Assembly (NCBI GenBank): GCA_964645715.1
Contig: CAZYAO010000004.1
Location: 62,001-126,000, forward strand
Length of the DNA stretch: 64,000 nucleotides
Direction of reading: 5' to 3'
From: JAUMBM01 sp964645715
GTDB lineage: Bacteria; Bacteroidota; Bacteroidia; Chitinophagales; Saprospiraceae
Numbering within the stretch: the first letter of the stretch is position 1; each line of letters opens with the position of its first letter. Shown in pieces: positions 8,976-18,100 of this stretch. The notes under the pieces are model-generated. The model was not told the DNA's origin. It made no database searches and saw only the letters and a program-made list of their open reading frames with translations. The translations under genes and the position numbers were made by a program.

Positions 8976-9005
8976 ACTTTTGGCTGACAATTACCAGCCA
9001 AAAGT
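8976..9005. terminator. Convergent hairpin terminator
   Basis: The stem ACTTTTGGCTG/CAGCCAAAAGT is 11 bp and perfect, with an 8-base loop, midway between the CDF stop and the convergent crotonase stop. The ACTTTTGG arm is shared with other palindromes in the window, such as 60431. Confidence 0.7.
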
Positions 9006-9029
9006 ACCCTATAGAAGCTGCTTTAAACA

Positions 9030-9812
9030 TTATTTTCCCTGGAAAACAGGTTTGCGCTTTTCCACAAATGCAGAAGCCCCTTCTGCAAAGTCGGCTGTGG
9101 TGGTTGTACGGCCAAAAGCCTCCACCTCCGCGGCAAATCCATCCTGATCGTGCGCAAAATAGGCGTTGACAGCCTCGATGGCACTTGCAACGGCCACCGG
9201 CCCCTTGGCTGCAATCTTGTGAAGCATGGCTTTGGCCTGCGCAACCTCTTCACCTGCCGGCACCACGGCATTGACCAGTCCCCACTGTAGCGCCTGCTGT
9301 GCATCAATCATATCGGCCGTCAGGATGAGCTCCATAGCCCGCGTTTTGCCAATATATTGCACCAACCGCTGCGTGCCTCCATAGCCCGGTATGAGCCCCA
9401 GATTTACCTCCGGCTGCCCAAAGCGCGCCTTTTCACCTGCAATGCGCAGGTGGCAGGCCATAGCCAGCTCGCAGCCCCCGCCCAGCGCAAAACCACTAAT
9501 GGCCGCTACTACCGGCACCCGGCAGCGCTCGATCAGAAAAAAGACGTCCTGACCGCGCTGTGCCAGCATCTTTCCTTCTCCAGCCTGCAGCGACAAAAAC
9601 TCCTTAATATCCGCTCCTGCCACGAAAGCGCGGTCGCCGGCCCCCGTAAGTACGACACCCCTGACCCCCTGTCGGGTTGGTAAGTCGCGACCAAAAAAGT
9701 CACCCAGCTCGCCTATCGTCTGCATATTGAGCGCATTGAGCGCCTTCTCCCGGTTGATGGTCACCACCAGTAGCTGCTCTTCCTCTTCAATCAGCAAATT
9801 TTGGTAAGTCAT
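9030..9812 (-). CDS. Enoyl-CoA hydratase/isomerase (crotonase) family
   Basis: 260 residues, full length for the family. The oxyanion-hole segments VAGADIKEF and GFALGGGCELAMACHLRIA are present, and both catalytic glutamates are in place (GGCELAMACH and FGQPEVNLGLIPGYGGTQRL), which points to a true enoyl-CoA hydratase rather than an isomerase. It hydrates trans-2-enoyl-CoA in fatty-acid, amino-acid or butyrate metabolism. It follows the glycosyltransferase gene by 27 bp in the same direction, so the two are probably cotranscribed, although no shared pathway is evident. Confidence 0.9.
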   Translation of the reverse strand: MTYQNLLIEEEEQLLVVTINREKALNALNMQTIGELGDFFGRDLPTRQGVRGVVLTGAGDRAFVAGADIKEFLSLQAGEGKMLAQRGQDVFFLIERCRVPVVAAISGFALGGGCELAMACHLRIAGEKARFGQPEVNLGLIPGYGGTQRLVQYIGKTRAMELILTADMIDAQQALQWGLVNAVVPAGEEVAQAKAMLHKIAAKGPVAVASAIEAVNAYFAHDQDGFAAEVEAFGRTTTTADFAEGASAFVEKRKPVFQGK

Positions 9813-9839
9813 TGCCTTGGTTTTTCAATGGTTACGGGC

Positions 9840-10556
9840 TCAACGCGCCCAAATGTTGTATTTGAGTATGCAATAGATGGCTCTAAAGCCGTCCTTCCAG
9901 TTGATTTTTTTGCCTTCCGCATAGGTACGCCCGTAATACGAGATTCCTACCTCGTAAATTCTTACCCCCGGCACGCGCGATACCTTCGCTGTCACCTCTG
10001 GCTCAAAGCCGAAGCGGTTTTCCCGCAATGCAATGGACTGAATAATCGACCTGGCAAAAAGTTTGTAGCAGGTCTCCATGTCTGTCAGATTGAGATTGGT
10101 CAGCGCGTTGGACAAAAAGGTCAGCCATTTGTTGCCGATGGAGTGCCAGAAAAACAGGATGCGGTGCGGGTTGCCCCCAATAAAACGACTGCCGTACACA
10201 ACATCGGCATGACCCTGCAAAATAGGCTGCAACAAGAGATTATACTCTGCAGGATCGTATTCCAGATCGGCATCCTGTATGATGACATAATCTCCGCTAG
10301 CCAGACTGATGCCGGTGCGCAGCGCTGCACCCTTGCCCTGATTGACGCGGTGCCGTTCAAAGCGAATGGGAAAGTCCGGATAGCGCTGCTGATAACTGTC
10401 TACGGCCTGATCTGTACCGTCCGATGACGCATCATCTACTATAATCACCTCTTTATCAATAGCCTCTACAAGCACCACCTGCCTTACTTTATCCAGGATC
10501 AGGTGTATGGTCCTGGCCTCGTTATAGGCAGGAATGACAATTGACAGTGTTTTCAT
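9840..10556 (-). CDS. Family 2 glycosyltransferase, polyprenyl-phosphate sugar transferase (DPM1-like)
   Basis: 238 residues. The GT-A fold motifs are LSIVIPAYNEARTI, IIVDDASSDGT, GKGAALRTG and the DXD-type IIQDADLEYDP. The C-terminal VGISYYGRTYAEGKKINWKDG is typical of dolichol/undecaprenyl-phosphate mannosyl- or glucosyltransferases. There are no transmembrane helices, so it is a soluble or peripheral form like DPM1. It would transfer a sugar from a nucleotide to polyprenyl phosphate on the inner face of the membrane, the donor type used by GT39 enzymes such as the one at 19937-21616. Confidence 0.88.
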   Translation of the reverse strand: MKTLSIVIPAYNEARTIHLILDKVRQVVLVEAIDKEVIIVDDASSDGTDQAVDSYQQRYPDFPIRFERHRVNQGKGAALRTGISLASGDYVIIQDADLEYDPAEYNLLLQPILQGHADVVYGSRFIGGNPHRILFFWHSIGNKWLTFLSNALTNLNLTDMETCYKLFARSIIQSIALRENRFGFEPEVTAKVSRVPGVRIYEVGISYYGRTYAEGKKINWKDGFRAIYCILKYNIWAR

Positions 10557-10704
10557 CGCAACAGTACGTTATGGAAACCGCAAAGATAACTATTTACCGC
10601 TTGTACGGGCAGCTCAATGCAAACGAAGAAATGTGAGTGACCTGCCAGCGAATCTCAACAGACTTTAACTGTCCTCTTACCGATGCACTTACTGCAAAAC
10701 ATAT

Positions 10705-10712
10705 TATCTTTG
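10705..10712 (+). promoter_or_regulatory. -7 box of duplicated unit, copy 1
   Basis: TATCTTTG lies about 60 nt before the decayed rlmH start and is identical to the box in copy 2. It is probably still active, because the rhomboid gene downstream in this copy is intact. Confidence 0.5.
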
Positions 10713-10765
10713 TACAGATTGAATTATTGGCAGTAGCCGAAAGACCGTACAAACTAATAGCCCGC

Positions 10766-10960
10766 ACGAAGATTATGTCTTGGTTCATCGAAAAAAAAGC
10801 AATCAGCTACCTCGACGAGGGGATTCTGCACTTTGAAAGGTGCCTAAAGGACTACCTTCCGCGCCCAAAGCATGCTGTCACTGTCGAAGATGACTTTCTA
10901 CCACCAGATGATACACCTTACAAGTATACCGCACCATAACCATTCTGCACAATTACCCAC
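10766..10960 (+). pseudogene. rlmH: Decayed rlmH copy with internal deletion
   Basis: This aligns with both ends of the intact rlmH at 11722. The start codon has become ACG (10766). The N-terminal part continues through YLDEG and DYLP, then jumps directly to the sequence matching GCGCCCAAAGCATGCTGTC near the 3' end. About 250 bp are missing, including the SAM-binding GGAYGFAP region, and a second deletion of roughly 10 bp lies near GTATACCGC. An internal ATG (10775) gives a 54-residue frame, but no methyltransferase could be made. It is the relic of the tandem duplication. Confidence 0.85.
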
Positions 10961-10985
10961 ACCTCACAACTAATAATCCTTCACC

Positions 10986-11585
10986 ATGTCACTATCAACA
11001 ATTATCGTCATTGTCACCTCTGTCGTGTCTATTTACCTCTTATACAACCAGCACATCCTAGAGAAATTCCTTTTCCACCCCGTTTCCATCAAATCGCGGG
11101 GCGAGTATTACCGCTTTCTGACCAGCGGCTTCATTCATGCCAACGGCGGACATCTGTTTATCAATATGTACACCTTCTGGGATTGGGGTGAATTCATAGA
11201 AGAGATTTTTGTTTCCAAAATTTTTGGTGATCCGTGGGGTAAAATCGCCTTTATATTTTTCTACCTCAGCGCCATTGCCGTCGCCAGTATACACTCCTAT
11301 TTCCGCTACCAGGATCAAGACAGCTATCGGGCAGTGGGTGCCTCTGGTGCCGTAGCGGCTATGATTTTCCCCTATATCCTGATGCAGCCCTGGCACGAGG
11401 TTATTTCCCCCCCCTTTCCCAACCTTCTATTCGCTATTGGCTACCTCGCCTACAGCCTCTATATGGACAAGTACGGCAAGGACAACATCGGACACAACGC
11501 ACACTTTTGGGGAGCCATCTACGGTCTCATCTTTATTCTCATCAGCACCTCCCTACTGGCACCCGGACTAATCGGAAGTTCCTGA
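10986..11585 (+). CDS. Rhomboid family intramembrane serine protease (copy 1)
   Basis: 199 residues, with hydrophobic segments throughout. The TM2 motif FIHANGGHLFINM, the TM4 nucleophile GASGA (Ser) and the TM6 general base NAHFWGAIYG (His) are all present, so it should be catalytic. Rhomboids cleave membrane proteins within or near a transmembrane helix; no substrate can be named. It follows the dead rlmH copy and is a clear but diverged paralogue of the gene at 12205. The largest differences are in the L1 loop and TM2 (MYTFWDWGEFIEE versus MFVLWQFGEIVEQ). Confidence 0.85.
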   Translation: MSLSTIIVIVTSVVSIYLLYNQHILEKFLFHPVSIKSRGEYYRFLTSGFIHANGGHLFINMYTFWDWGEFIEEIFVSKIFGDPWGKIAFIFFYLSAIAVASIHSYFRYQDQDSYRAVGASGAVAAMIFPYILMQPWHEVISPPFPNLLFAIGYLAYSLYMDKYGKDNIGHNAHFWGAIYGLIFILISTSLLAPGLIGSS

Positions 11586-11660
11586 AGGGGGCCGGGGCAC
11601 CCGTCAGGGCTCAACAGACCTTAGCTGCCCTCCTGCTGCTGTACTTACTGCAAAACGTAT

Positions 11661-11668
11661 TATCTTTG
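11661..11668 (+). promoter_or_regulatory. -7 box of duplicated unit, copy 2
   Basis: TATCTTTG sits 53 nt before the rlmH ATG at 11722, in the same relative position as in copy 1. Confidence 0.55.
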
Positions 11669-11721
11669 CGCAGATTGGATTGTTGGCAATAGCCGACAGC
11701 CTGTACAAATTAATCGCCCGC

Positions 11722-12195
11722 ATGAAGGTTATGTTTTGGTTCATCGGCAAAACAGCAGACAACTACCTCGACGAAGGCCTCCTGCGCTTTGAAAAGCGCC
11801 TGAAGCACTATCTGCCCGTAGAAGTCGAAGTGCTGGCCGATGTAAAAGGCGGCGGCAAGCTCCCGCCCGAACAGCTCAAGCTTCGCGAGGCGGAAATGGT
11901 ACTCTCACGGCTCAAACCGGAGGACGCCCTCATCCTGCTGGACGAACGAGGCAACAGCTATCGGTCGGCCGAGTTTGCCCGCTGGCTCGACCAGCAGCTG
12001 CAGCAACCCTACCGCCGACTCATTCTGCTGGTCGGGGGCGCCTACGGCTTTGCCCCCGCCCTCTACGAGCGCGCCCAAAGCATGCTGTCACTGTCGAAAA
12101 TGACTTTCTCGCACCAGATGGTGCGCCTTTTTTTACTGGAACAAGTATACCGCGCCATGACCATTCTGCGCAATGAACCATACCACAACGAATAA
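11722..12195 (+). CDS. rlmH: RlmH, 23S rRNA pseudouridine-1915 N3-methyltransferase
   Basis: 157 residues, close to the usual 155. The start ATG 11722 gives MKVMFWFIGKT, matching the family N-terminus, rather than the earlier or later ATGs. A SPOUT fold is shown by LILLDERG, LILLVGGAYGFAP (SAM-binding knot), LSLSKMTFSHQMVRLFLLEQVYRA and the C-terminal ILRNEPYHNE. It methylates pseudouridine 1915 in helix 69 of mature 70S ribosomes. It starts the second copy of the duplicated unit and is 9 bp from the rhomboid gene that follows. Confidence 0.95.
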   Translation: MKVMFWFIGKTADNYLDEGLLRFEKRLKHYLPVEVEVLADVKGGGKLPPEQLKLREAEMVLSRLKPEDALILLDERGNSYRSAEFARWLDQQLQQPYRRLILLVGGAYGFAPALYERAQSMLSLSKMTFSHQMVRLFLLEQVYRAMTILRNEPYHNE

Positions 12196-12204
12196 ACCAT
12201 CATC

Positions 12205-12846
12205 ATGTCACTAACGATCATACTCGTCATCGTCACCTCTCTTATCTCCTACCGCGCTTTCAGCGACCCTCACGCCCGCGCGCAACTCATTTTCCACCCC
12301 GCTTCCATCAAATCGCGGGGCGAATACCATCGCTTTCTGACCAGCGGCTTCATCCATGCCGACCTGACACACCTCCTGATCAATATGTTTGTCCTCTGGC
12401 AGTTTGGCGAAATCGTCGAGCAAGTATTCACCTCCATCATTTTTGGTGAGCTTTGGGGTCGCATCGCTTTTGTGCTCTTCTACCTCAGCGCCATTGTCGT
12501 CGCCAACATCCCCACTTATATACGCTACCAGCATCAATACGGCTATCAGGCACTGGGCGCTTCAGGTGCAACCTCTGCCCTGGTATTCTCTTACATCCTG
12601 CTAGGGCCCTGGGAGTGGTTTCTATTCCCTCCCCTGCCCGCCATCATCCTCGGTATCGGCTACCTCTACTACAGCTCCTACATGGACAAACACGGCAATG
12701 ACCACATCGGGCACAACGCACATTTCTGGGGAGCCGTCTACGGTATCACCTTTTTTCTCGTCAGCGCTTCTTTGTTGGCCCCCGAGCTACTCAACGCCAT
12801 GATCACCGAGTTGTTAAAAGGGCCTAAGGCGCCTGGCTTTTTATAA
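12205..12846 (+). CDS. Rhomboid family intramembrane serine protease (copy 2)
   Basis: 213 residues. The same architecture as copy 1: FIHADLTHLLINM in TM2, GASGATSALVF with the Ser nucleophile, NAHFWGAVYG with the His. The C-terminus carries an extra 14 or so residues (ELLKGPKAPGFL). It lies 9 bp downstream of rlmH, so it is cotranscribed with it. Keeping two diverged catalytic copies suggests different substrates or expression, but this is inference. Confidence 0.87.
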   Translation: MSLTIILVIVTSLISYRAFSDPHARAQLIFHPASIKSRGEYHRFLTSGFIHADLTHLLINMFVLWQFGEIVEQVFTSIIFGELWGRIAFVLFYLSAIVVANIPTYIRYQHQYGYQALGASGATSALVFSYILLGPWEWFLFPPLPAIILGIGYLYYSSYMDKHGNDHIGHNAHFWGAVYGITFFLVSASLLAPELLNAMITELLKGPKAPGFL

Positions 12847-12852
12847 AAAAAA

Positions 12853-12918
12853 CCAGCCGCAGGCAGGCCGCAGCGGCTGGCGCAAAGTACTCTTTGGGGT
12901 GCAGCGGCACCAAAGAGT
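12853..12918. terminator. Two hairpins after the rhomboid gene
   Basis: CCAGCCGC/GCGGCTGG (12853-12880) is followed by ACTCTTTGG/CCAAAGAGT (12889-12918). The second shares its CTCTTTGG arm with the A-type palindromes at 18263, 40206, 42853 and 43635, but its centre (GGTGCAGCGGCACC) is degenerate. It is a terminator for the rhomboid operon and probably a diverged member of the palindrome family. Confidence 0.65.
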
Positions 12919-12951
12919 GCTTTGAGTGATTATGTATGTAAAGCCCTGCTT

Positions 12952-13713
12952 ATGTATGTCTTTGGAAAAATTGTTGCCTTCTTCGTCCGACCCTTCAGCT
13001 GGCTGGTTTTGCTGTTGCTATTGGCACTGTGGGACCGTCGCCGGAGAAAAAACTGGCTGCTGGCAAGCCTCGGGCTGGTGCTGATCATGGGCAATGGTTG
13101 GCTCGTCAATGAGGCAGCCCGCTGGTGGGAGTATCCCCCTGTACAGCCAAAAGGGCATTATGACCTGGCCATTGTCCTGGGCGGTTATATGTCAGAACCC
13201 GGCCTGCTCAATACGTCCCTTCCGGAAAGCCAAGGCAGCATTGACCGCCTGCTGGCGGCACTGCCGCTGCTGGCCAGCGGGCAGGCAGATAAGTTGGTGC
13301 TGAGCGCCGGCAGTGCCGACATCTGGCGCAAACGCGTACCCGAAGCACAGGTTGTCGGCAGCTACCTGCGCGCTATTGGCATACCCGATTCGGTGCTCAT
13401 CCTCGAAGATAAGTCTATCAACACCCTCCAAAATGCCCAGTTTACGAAAGCCATCGTGCAGCAAATGTACCCACAGGGTGCACGCTGCCTGCTGATCACC
13501 TCCGCATGGCACATGCGGAGGGCTGTCTGGTGCTTCGAACAAGCCGGGCTGGAGGTAGATGTATACCCCGTCGACTACCTACAGTGGCGGGTAGCTCCCG
13601 GTTGGCGACAGTATTGGCTGCCCGGACTTGGCGCCTGGCAGCAATGGGAATATTTGTTGAAAGAATGGGTGGGCCTGGCCGGATATAAAATCCGTGCTTA
13701 TTTTGGAAAATGA
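12952..13713 (+). CDS. YdcF/SanA-like DUF218 membrane protein
   Basis: 253 residues from ATG 12952; the frame also has a TTG at 12922, inside the terminator region. Two N-terminal hydrophobic segments (FSWLVLLLLLALWD, WLLASLGLVLIMGNGWLV) anchor a DUF218 domain with LAIVLGGYM, LVLSAGSADIWR, ILEDKSINTLQNAQFTKAIV and LLITSAWHMRRAVWCF. The family (YdcF, ElyC, SanA) is linked to envelope and undecaprenyl-lipid homeostasis; the chemistry is poorly defined. It is followed after 43 bp by the aminopeptidase gene, which has its own promoter match. Confidence 0.85.
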   Translation: MYVFGKIVAFFVRPFSWLVLLLLLALWDRRRRKNWLLASLGLVLIMGNGWLVNEAARWWEYPPVQPKGHYDLAIVLGGYMSEPGLLNTSLPESQGSIDRLLAALPLLASGQADKLVLSAGSADIWRKRVPEAQVVGSYLRAIGIPDSVLILEDKSINTLQNAQFTKAIVQQMYPQGARCLLITSAWHMRRAVWCFEQAGLEVDVYPVDYLQWRVAPGWRQYWLPGLGAWQQWEYLLKEWVGLAGYKIRAYFGK

Positions 13714-13732
13714 GCAAGTTTTCATACTTTTA
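13702..13732 (+). promoter_or_regulatory. Promoter ahead of pepP/CHAT
   Basis: TTTG (13702-13705) and TACTTTTA (13725-13732) are separated by 19 nt, matching the Bacteroidota -33/-7 layout with one mismatch at the end of the -7 box. The ATG of the aminopeptidase lies 24 nt further on. It would also drive the overlapping CHAT gene. Confidence 0.55.
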
Positions 13733-13756
13733 CCACCCAACCATCAATTCATCTGC

Positions 13757-15124
13757 ATGTTTCCAGCCCCCACTTACCAGGCTCGCCGCCGGCAACTCGC
13801 CAGTGCCCTCGCCAATCAGGGATTGCTCCTCATCATGGGCAACGCCGAAAGCCCCATGAACTATGAAGACAATACCTATCCTTTCCGGCAGGACAGCAAT
13901 TTTCTCTATTTCTGTGGTATCAACAGGCCCGGTATGGCACTGCTCATCGATACGGCCAGTGGTGAGACCACCCTGTTTGCCGATGACCTGAGCCTAGATT
14001 ATCAAGTGTGGATGGGCGTACAGCCTGACGGCCGTGCCTGGGCCGATCTGGCGGGTATCGAACACTGGGCGCCTTTTAGTGAGCTGCCGGCGCACCTGGC
14101 AGCTGCCCGGCAACTGCATTATCTACCCGCCTACAGAGCAGACAGACAGCTTATGCTGGCCGAATACCTTGCTGCCTCCCCCGCAGCAATCGCCAAGGGG
14201 GCATCTGTACCTATGATACAGGCTGTCATTGCCCTGCGTTCGTACAAGGATGCACTCGAAATAGCTCAAATTGAATCAGCACTGTCTGTCAGTGCCCGCA
14301 TGTACGAACGTGCGATGATGTTGTGCGTGCCCGGACAGACAGAACAGCGCATTGCAGGCGAACTCGAGGGTATTGCCATTGCAGGTGGCGGCCGGCTGGC
14401 TTATCCGGCCATCATCAGCGTCGATGGTCATATCCTGCACAACCACTCCCACCACAACACCTTACAGTCAGGTCAAATGCTGCTGCTGGACACCGGAGCT
14501 GCCAGCCCAATGCAGTATGCCAGTGATATCACACGTACTTTCCCCGTAGGACATGCTTTTACCGAACAGCAACAGGATATTTATACACTGGTGCTTGAAA
14601 GCCAGCTGGCAGCCATCGATATGCTCCGACCCGGCATCACGTACCGCGATGTACACCTCGCTACGGCGCTGCACCTGTGTAAAGGGCTGACGGACCTGGG
14701 GCTGATGCAGGGGGATCCTGCCGAAGCGGTTGCCGCCGGGGCCCATGCCTTGTTTTTTCCCCACGGACTCGGGCACATGATGGGGCTGGACGTCCACGAC
14801 ATGGAGGATTTGGGTGAACATTGGGTGGGCTATGCCCCCGGTCAGGAGCGCAGTAGCCAGTTCGGCCTGCGGTCACTTCGACTGGCCCGTGCCTTGGAAC
14901 CCGGTTTTGTACTCACCGTTGAACCCGGCCTGTATTTCATACCTGTTCTCATAGACCGCTGGCAATCAGAAGGATTACACAAATCTTTCATCTGCTATGA
15001 TGCCCTGACTGACTGGCGAAATTTTGGCGGCATACGCATAGAAGATAATATTCTTATCACTGAAGAAAATTGTCGTATCTTGGGAGAATCAATTCCCAAA
15101 AATATAGAAACGCTATGTCTGTAA
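13757..15124 (+). CDS. pepP: Xaa-Pro aminopeptidase (M24B)
   Basis: 455 residues from ATG 13757; the upstream frame extends into the preceding gene and the promoter, so it was not used. An N-terminal creatinase-like domain (MNYEDNTYPFRQDSNFLYFCGI) precedes the pita-bread metallopeptidase. The metal ligands are visible: LLLDTGA and SDITRTF (Asp pair), FFPHGLGHMMGLDVHD (His), VLTVEPGLYF (Glu), GGIRIEDNILIT (Glu). It removes N-terminal residues preceding proline and uses two Mn or Co ions; it is cytosolic. Its last 10 bases overlap the start of the CHAT gene, so the two are translationally coupled. Confidence 0.93.
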   Translation: MFPAPTYQARRRQLASALANQGLLLIMGNAESPMNYEDNTYPFRQDSNFLYFCGINRPGMALLIDTASGETTLFADDLSLDYQVWMGVQPDGRAWADLAGIEHWAPFSELPAHLAAARQLHYLPAYRADRQLMLAEYLAASPAAIAKGASVPMIQAVIALRSYKDALEIAQIESALSVSARMYERAMMLCVPGQTEQRIAGELEGIAIAGGGRLAYPAIISVDGHILHNHSHHNTLQSGQMLLLDTGAASPMQYASDITRTFPVGHAFTEQQQDIYTLVLESQLAAIDMLRPGITYRDVHLATALHLCKGLTDLGLMQGDPAEAVAAGAHALFFPHGLGHMMGLDVHDMEDLGEHWVGYAPGQERSSQFGLRSLRLARALEPGFVLTVEPGLYFIPVLIDRWQSEGLHKSFICYDALTDWRNFGGIRIEDNILITEENCRILGESIPKNIETLCL

Positions 15125-18100
15125 GCGCTTCCCTTTCCCATTTCTGCCGGTCGTTGGTGTTGCGACTGGCTTCAGCTGTGATCATGATGCTCTCGCTGCT
15201 GCAGTTGCCTGCCCAGTTGTCAGACAACCTGGGCAATATCTACCTTGCCAAAAAGCTCATTGACGAAAAGGAGTATGCTACGGCACAAACGCTGCTCCAA
15301 AGTAGTCTGCCTGTCATCCCCCCAGGAGATGCCTACCACCAGGCTTATGCACGTATGTGGCTGGGTGAGTGCCTTTTTTATGAGCAGCGCTATGAGGAAG
15401 CACTCACGGTAACTAAGCAGGCAGAAGCCATCGCCTACCGATCGATGGACATTGATACCTTCGAGCACACTTTGTTCCTGCTCAACAACCTGGGCGCCAT
15501 TCACGGTATGCTGCAACAGGAAGAGCAACAGACCAAGTACTACCGACTGGCGTTTGAGCGAACCCGAAAGCAACACAAACCAGGTAGCATGGAGTGGGCT
15601 GATGGGTATTTTAACATCAGCAACAGCTACTACAGGCGTTTTATGACGGACTCTTGTCTGATCTATCTTGACTCTGCCCTTGTGATTGCTGTCAACAGCC
15701 GCAATACGGCGCTAGAGTCCCACATACTGAGAAATAAATCTGTTGCCCTGGCCAGAAATGGCGATTTTGCCGAGGCTATCCGCACCCAAATCAAATCGCT
15801 CGAGTACAATACCGAACCTTTAGACATCATCGTCGGTAATATCAATCTGGCAGATTACTTCTTCTCTATCGGCAACTATGATGAAACTGTGCGCTATATC
15901 AAGCTTTCACAACAACATCTCTCCCGCCAACAGCGGGATGGTTCTCATTTGGAACTGGAGGCGATAATCTATACCCAGGGATGTCAGTTGTATGAAACAT
16001 TGAACAATACTGCGCAATTTGCTGATTATGCGGGTCGATTGCTGAAGGTAGCAACCGAATCCCAGAATCCGTATCTTATCAAAGTTGCTCTCAACTATCA
16101 GGTTCGCCACCAGCTGATGAGTGCCAATTATTCGCAGGCTAATCGTACAGCGCAACGGGCGCTGAATACCCGTCCGGCTGACTACCCGGAAGTGGACGCT
16201 GCTACGCACCAACTGCTCGCAGAAATGTACTATCTGACGGGTCAGTATGCACTGGCAAGCTCACATATACAGAAGGCTCTTTCCAATATCTGTACCGATT
16301 TTGGCCCTGCTGCCAGCGCTCAACTACCCAAAGTTTCAGGCATATCAATTGTTGACAAGACGCTCGAATTGCTCGCATTGCGGATTAATGTATACACCAG
16401 TTGGTGGAAGCAAACAGGCAACGAGGCTTATGCCCAGGCTGCTGAAAACACCTATCAACTGGCTGAAGATCTCTTTGACCAGCGCAGAAGTAAAATATAT
16501 CATTCCGTCTCCAGGCAGGTACTCGGAAGCCAGATCCGGGAGTTGACACAGGCTACACTCGGCCTGTATTATGAGCGGTATGAAAAGAGTCATTCTGTAA
16601 GCTGGATTGAAAAAGCCTGGCTGCTGATGGAGAACAGCCGTTCGCTGCTGTTGCTTGAAAAACTGCATCTCCGCGATGCCATCAAAGTGCTGCCCCAGGA
16701 TAAGCGCTATGAAATCGAGCGACTCAGCTTTCAGATTAGTGAAGTTCAGTCTTACATGGCAAAGATACCTCCTGCTGATCCCGATTTCCCAAGACTTCAA
16801 CGCAAGCTCGCTGATCTCGAAGGCTTGTGGACACAGGCGATGGCCAGTTTGTCGATTACGCATCCTTCTTTCTTCAACTGGATGAATCAGCGGCCCAATA
16901 CGGATCTTGCCGCTGTCATGCAGCTCATGGATGATGACAATGAGCAGCTGGTCTCTTACTTCGATGGTAACAGGGAATTGTTTGCCGTAGCCATTGATGG
17001 AGGAAAGGCCAATTTTTTCAGGGTGGATCTCCCCGCAAGCAGTACGGAAATGATACAGGCACTTCGGGTCAGTATCAATAACCATAGTCGTACAGCTTAT
17101 GAGCAACTCTACGAGCTTTATGGCCTCTTGCTCAAGCCAGTGCTGAAAGACAATAATGGCAGCCGCCTGGCCATCATACCCGACGGGCCTTTCTGGTTAT
17201 TGCCGTTCGAAATATTACTGACAGCGCCTGTCAAGCCTGGCAGGAATAGCACCCTGCCTTATCTGCTGCGCACGTATACCGTCAGACTGATGTTCTCCTA
17301 TCAGACAGCCCTCGTACAGCAGAAGGAGCAGGCTGGCAGAAAATATGCGCATACGATTCTCTCCATGGCTCCGGCAACCACTAACCTGAAGACTGGTCGA
17401 GCAGATGCCCCCTTCGTAACGGCATTGCCAGGCTCTGTAACCACCCAACAAAAACTGTCGAAGGCCTTTGGTGGCCGAGGTATTTTCTTGTCCGGGCCTG
17501 AAGCTACGGATGAAGCTTTTCGTCGCTGGTCAGGAGATGCAAGGATTATCCACATCGATACCCATGCATTTCTGAATGATCAAACCCCAGATTACACATG
17601 GCTTTATTTTCAGCCGGGCGACAATAATAACCGGGCTAGTGGTATCATTTCTGCTTCGGAAATACAGCAACTTTCGCTGCGTGCTGAGCTCGCTGTGCTG
17701 GGATTCTGTGATTCGGGAAATGGTAAATTACATGCCGGCGAAGGTCTCGCCAGTCTGGCAAGAGAGTTCTACATGGCGGGCTGCTCTAACATACTGCTAA
17801 GCTCGTGGGAACTGCCGGATAAGCCCGCCAGCTACATCCTGCAGCGATTTTATGACTACCTGTTCGCCGGTATGGGTAAAGCAGCTGCGCTAAGGCAGGC
17901 TAAACTGGATTATCTGGATGGTGACGATGAAGGTATCCAGGAGCTGGCTTCGCATCCCTACTACTGGGCAGGACTGCAATTAATCGGTGACGATGAGCCT
18001 ATGAAAATGTTGGCTATACAGGATGTGATTATTCCCGGCAGTGATTCAATGCCAACCCGGCTACTTTTTCTGGCTGCGCTCATAACGGGGCTCTTAGGTG

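Larger units (their letters stand above)
10654..12846 (+). repeat. Tandem duplication of an rlmH-rhomboid unit
   Basis: Two consecutive copies of the same unit: a shared leader with a TATCTTTG -7 box, rlmH, then a rhomboid gene. Copy 1 runs from about 10654 to 11585 and copy 2 from about 11609 to 12846. The leaders align closely (CTTACTGCAAAAC, then rTATTATCTTTG), as do the starts and ends of the two rlmH copies. Copy 1 rlmH is shortened; both rhomboids are open. Divergence is substantial, so the duplication is not recent. Confidence 0.85.

Noticed and set aside
9801..10427. A 208-codon plus-strand open frame opposite the DPM1-like gene
   Set aside because: It mirrors the GT2 gene codon by codon; the minus-strand product has clear family motifs and the plus-strand one has none.
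16345..17106. A 253-codon minus-strand open frame inside the CHAT gene
   Set aside because: Shadow of a continuous 1006-residue coding frame; no signal, promoter or motif of its own.
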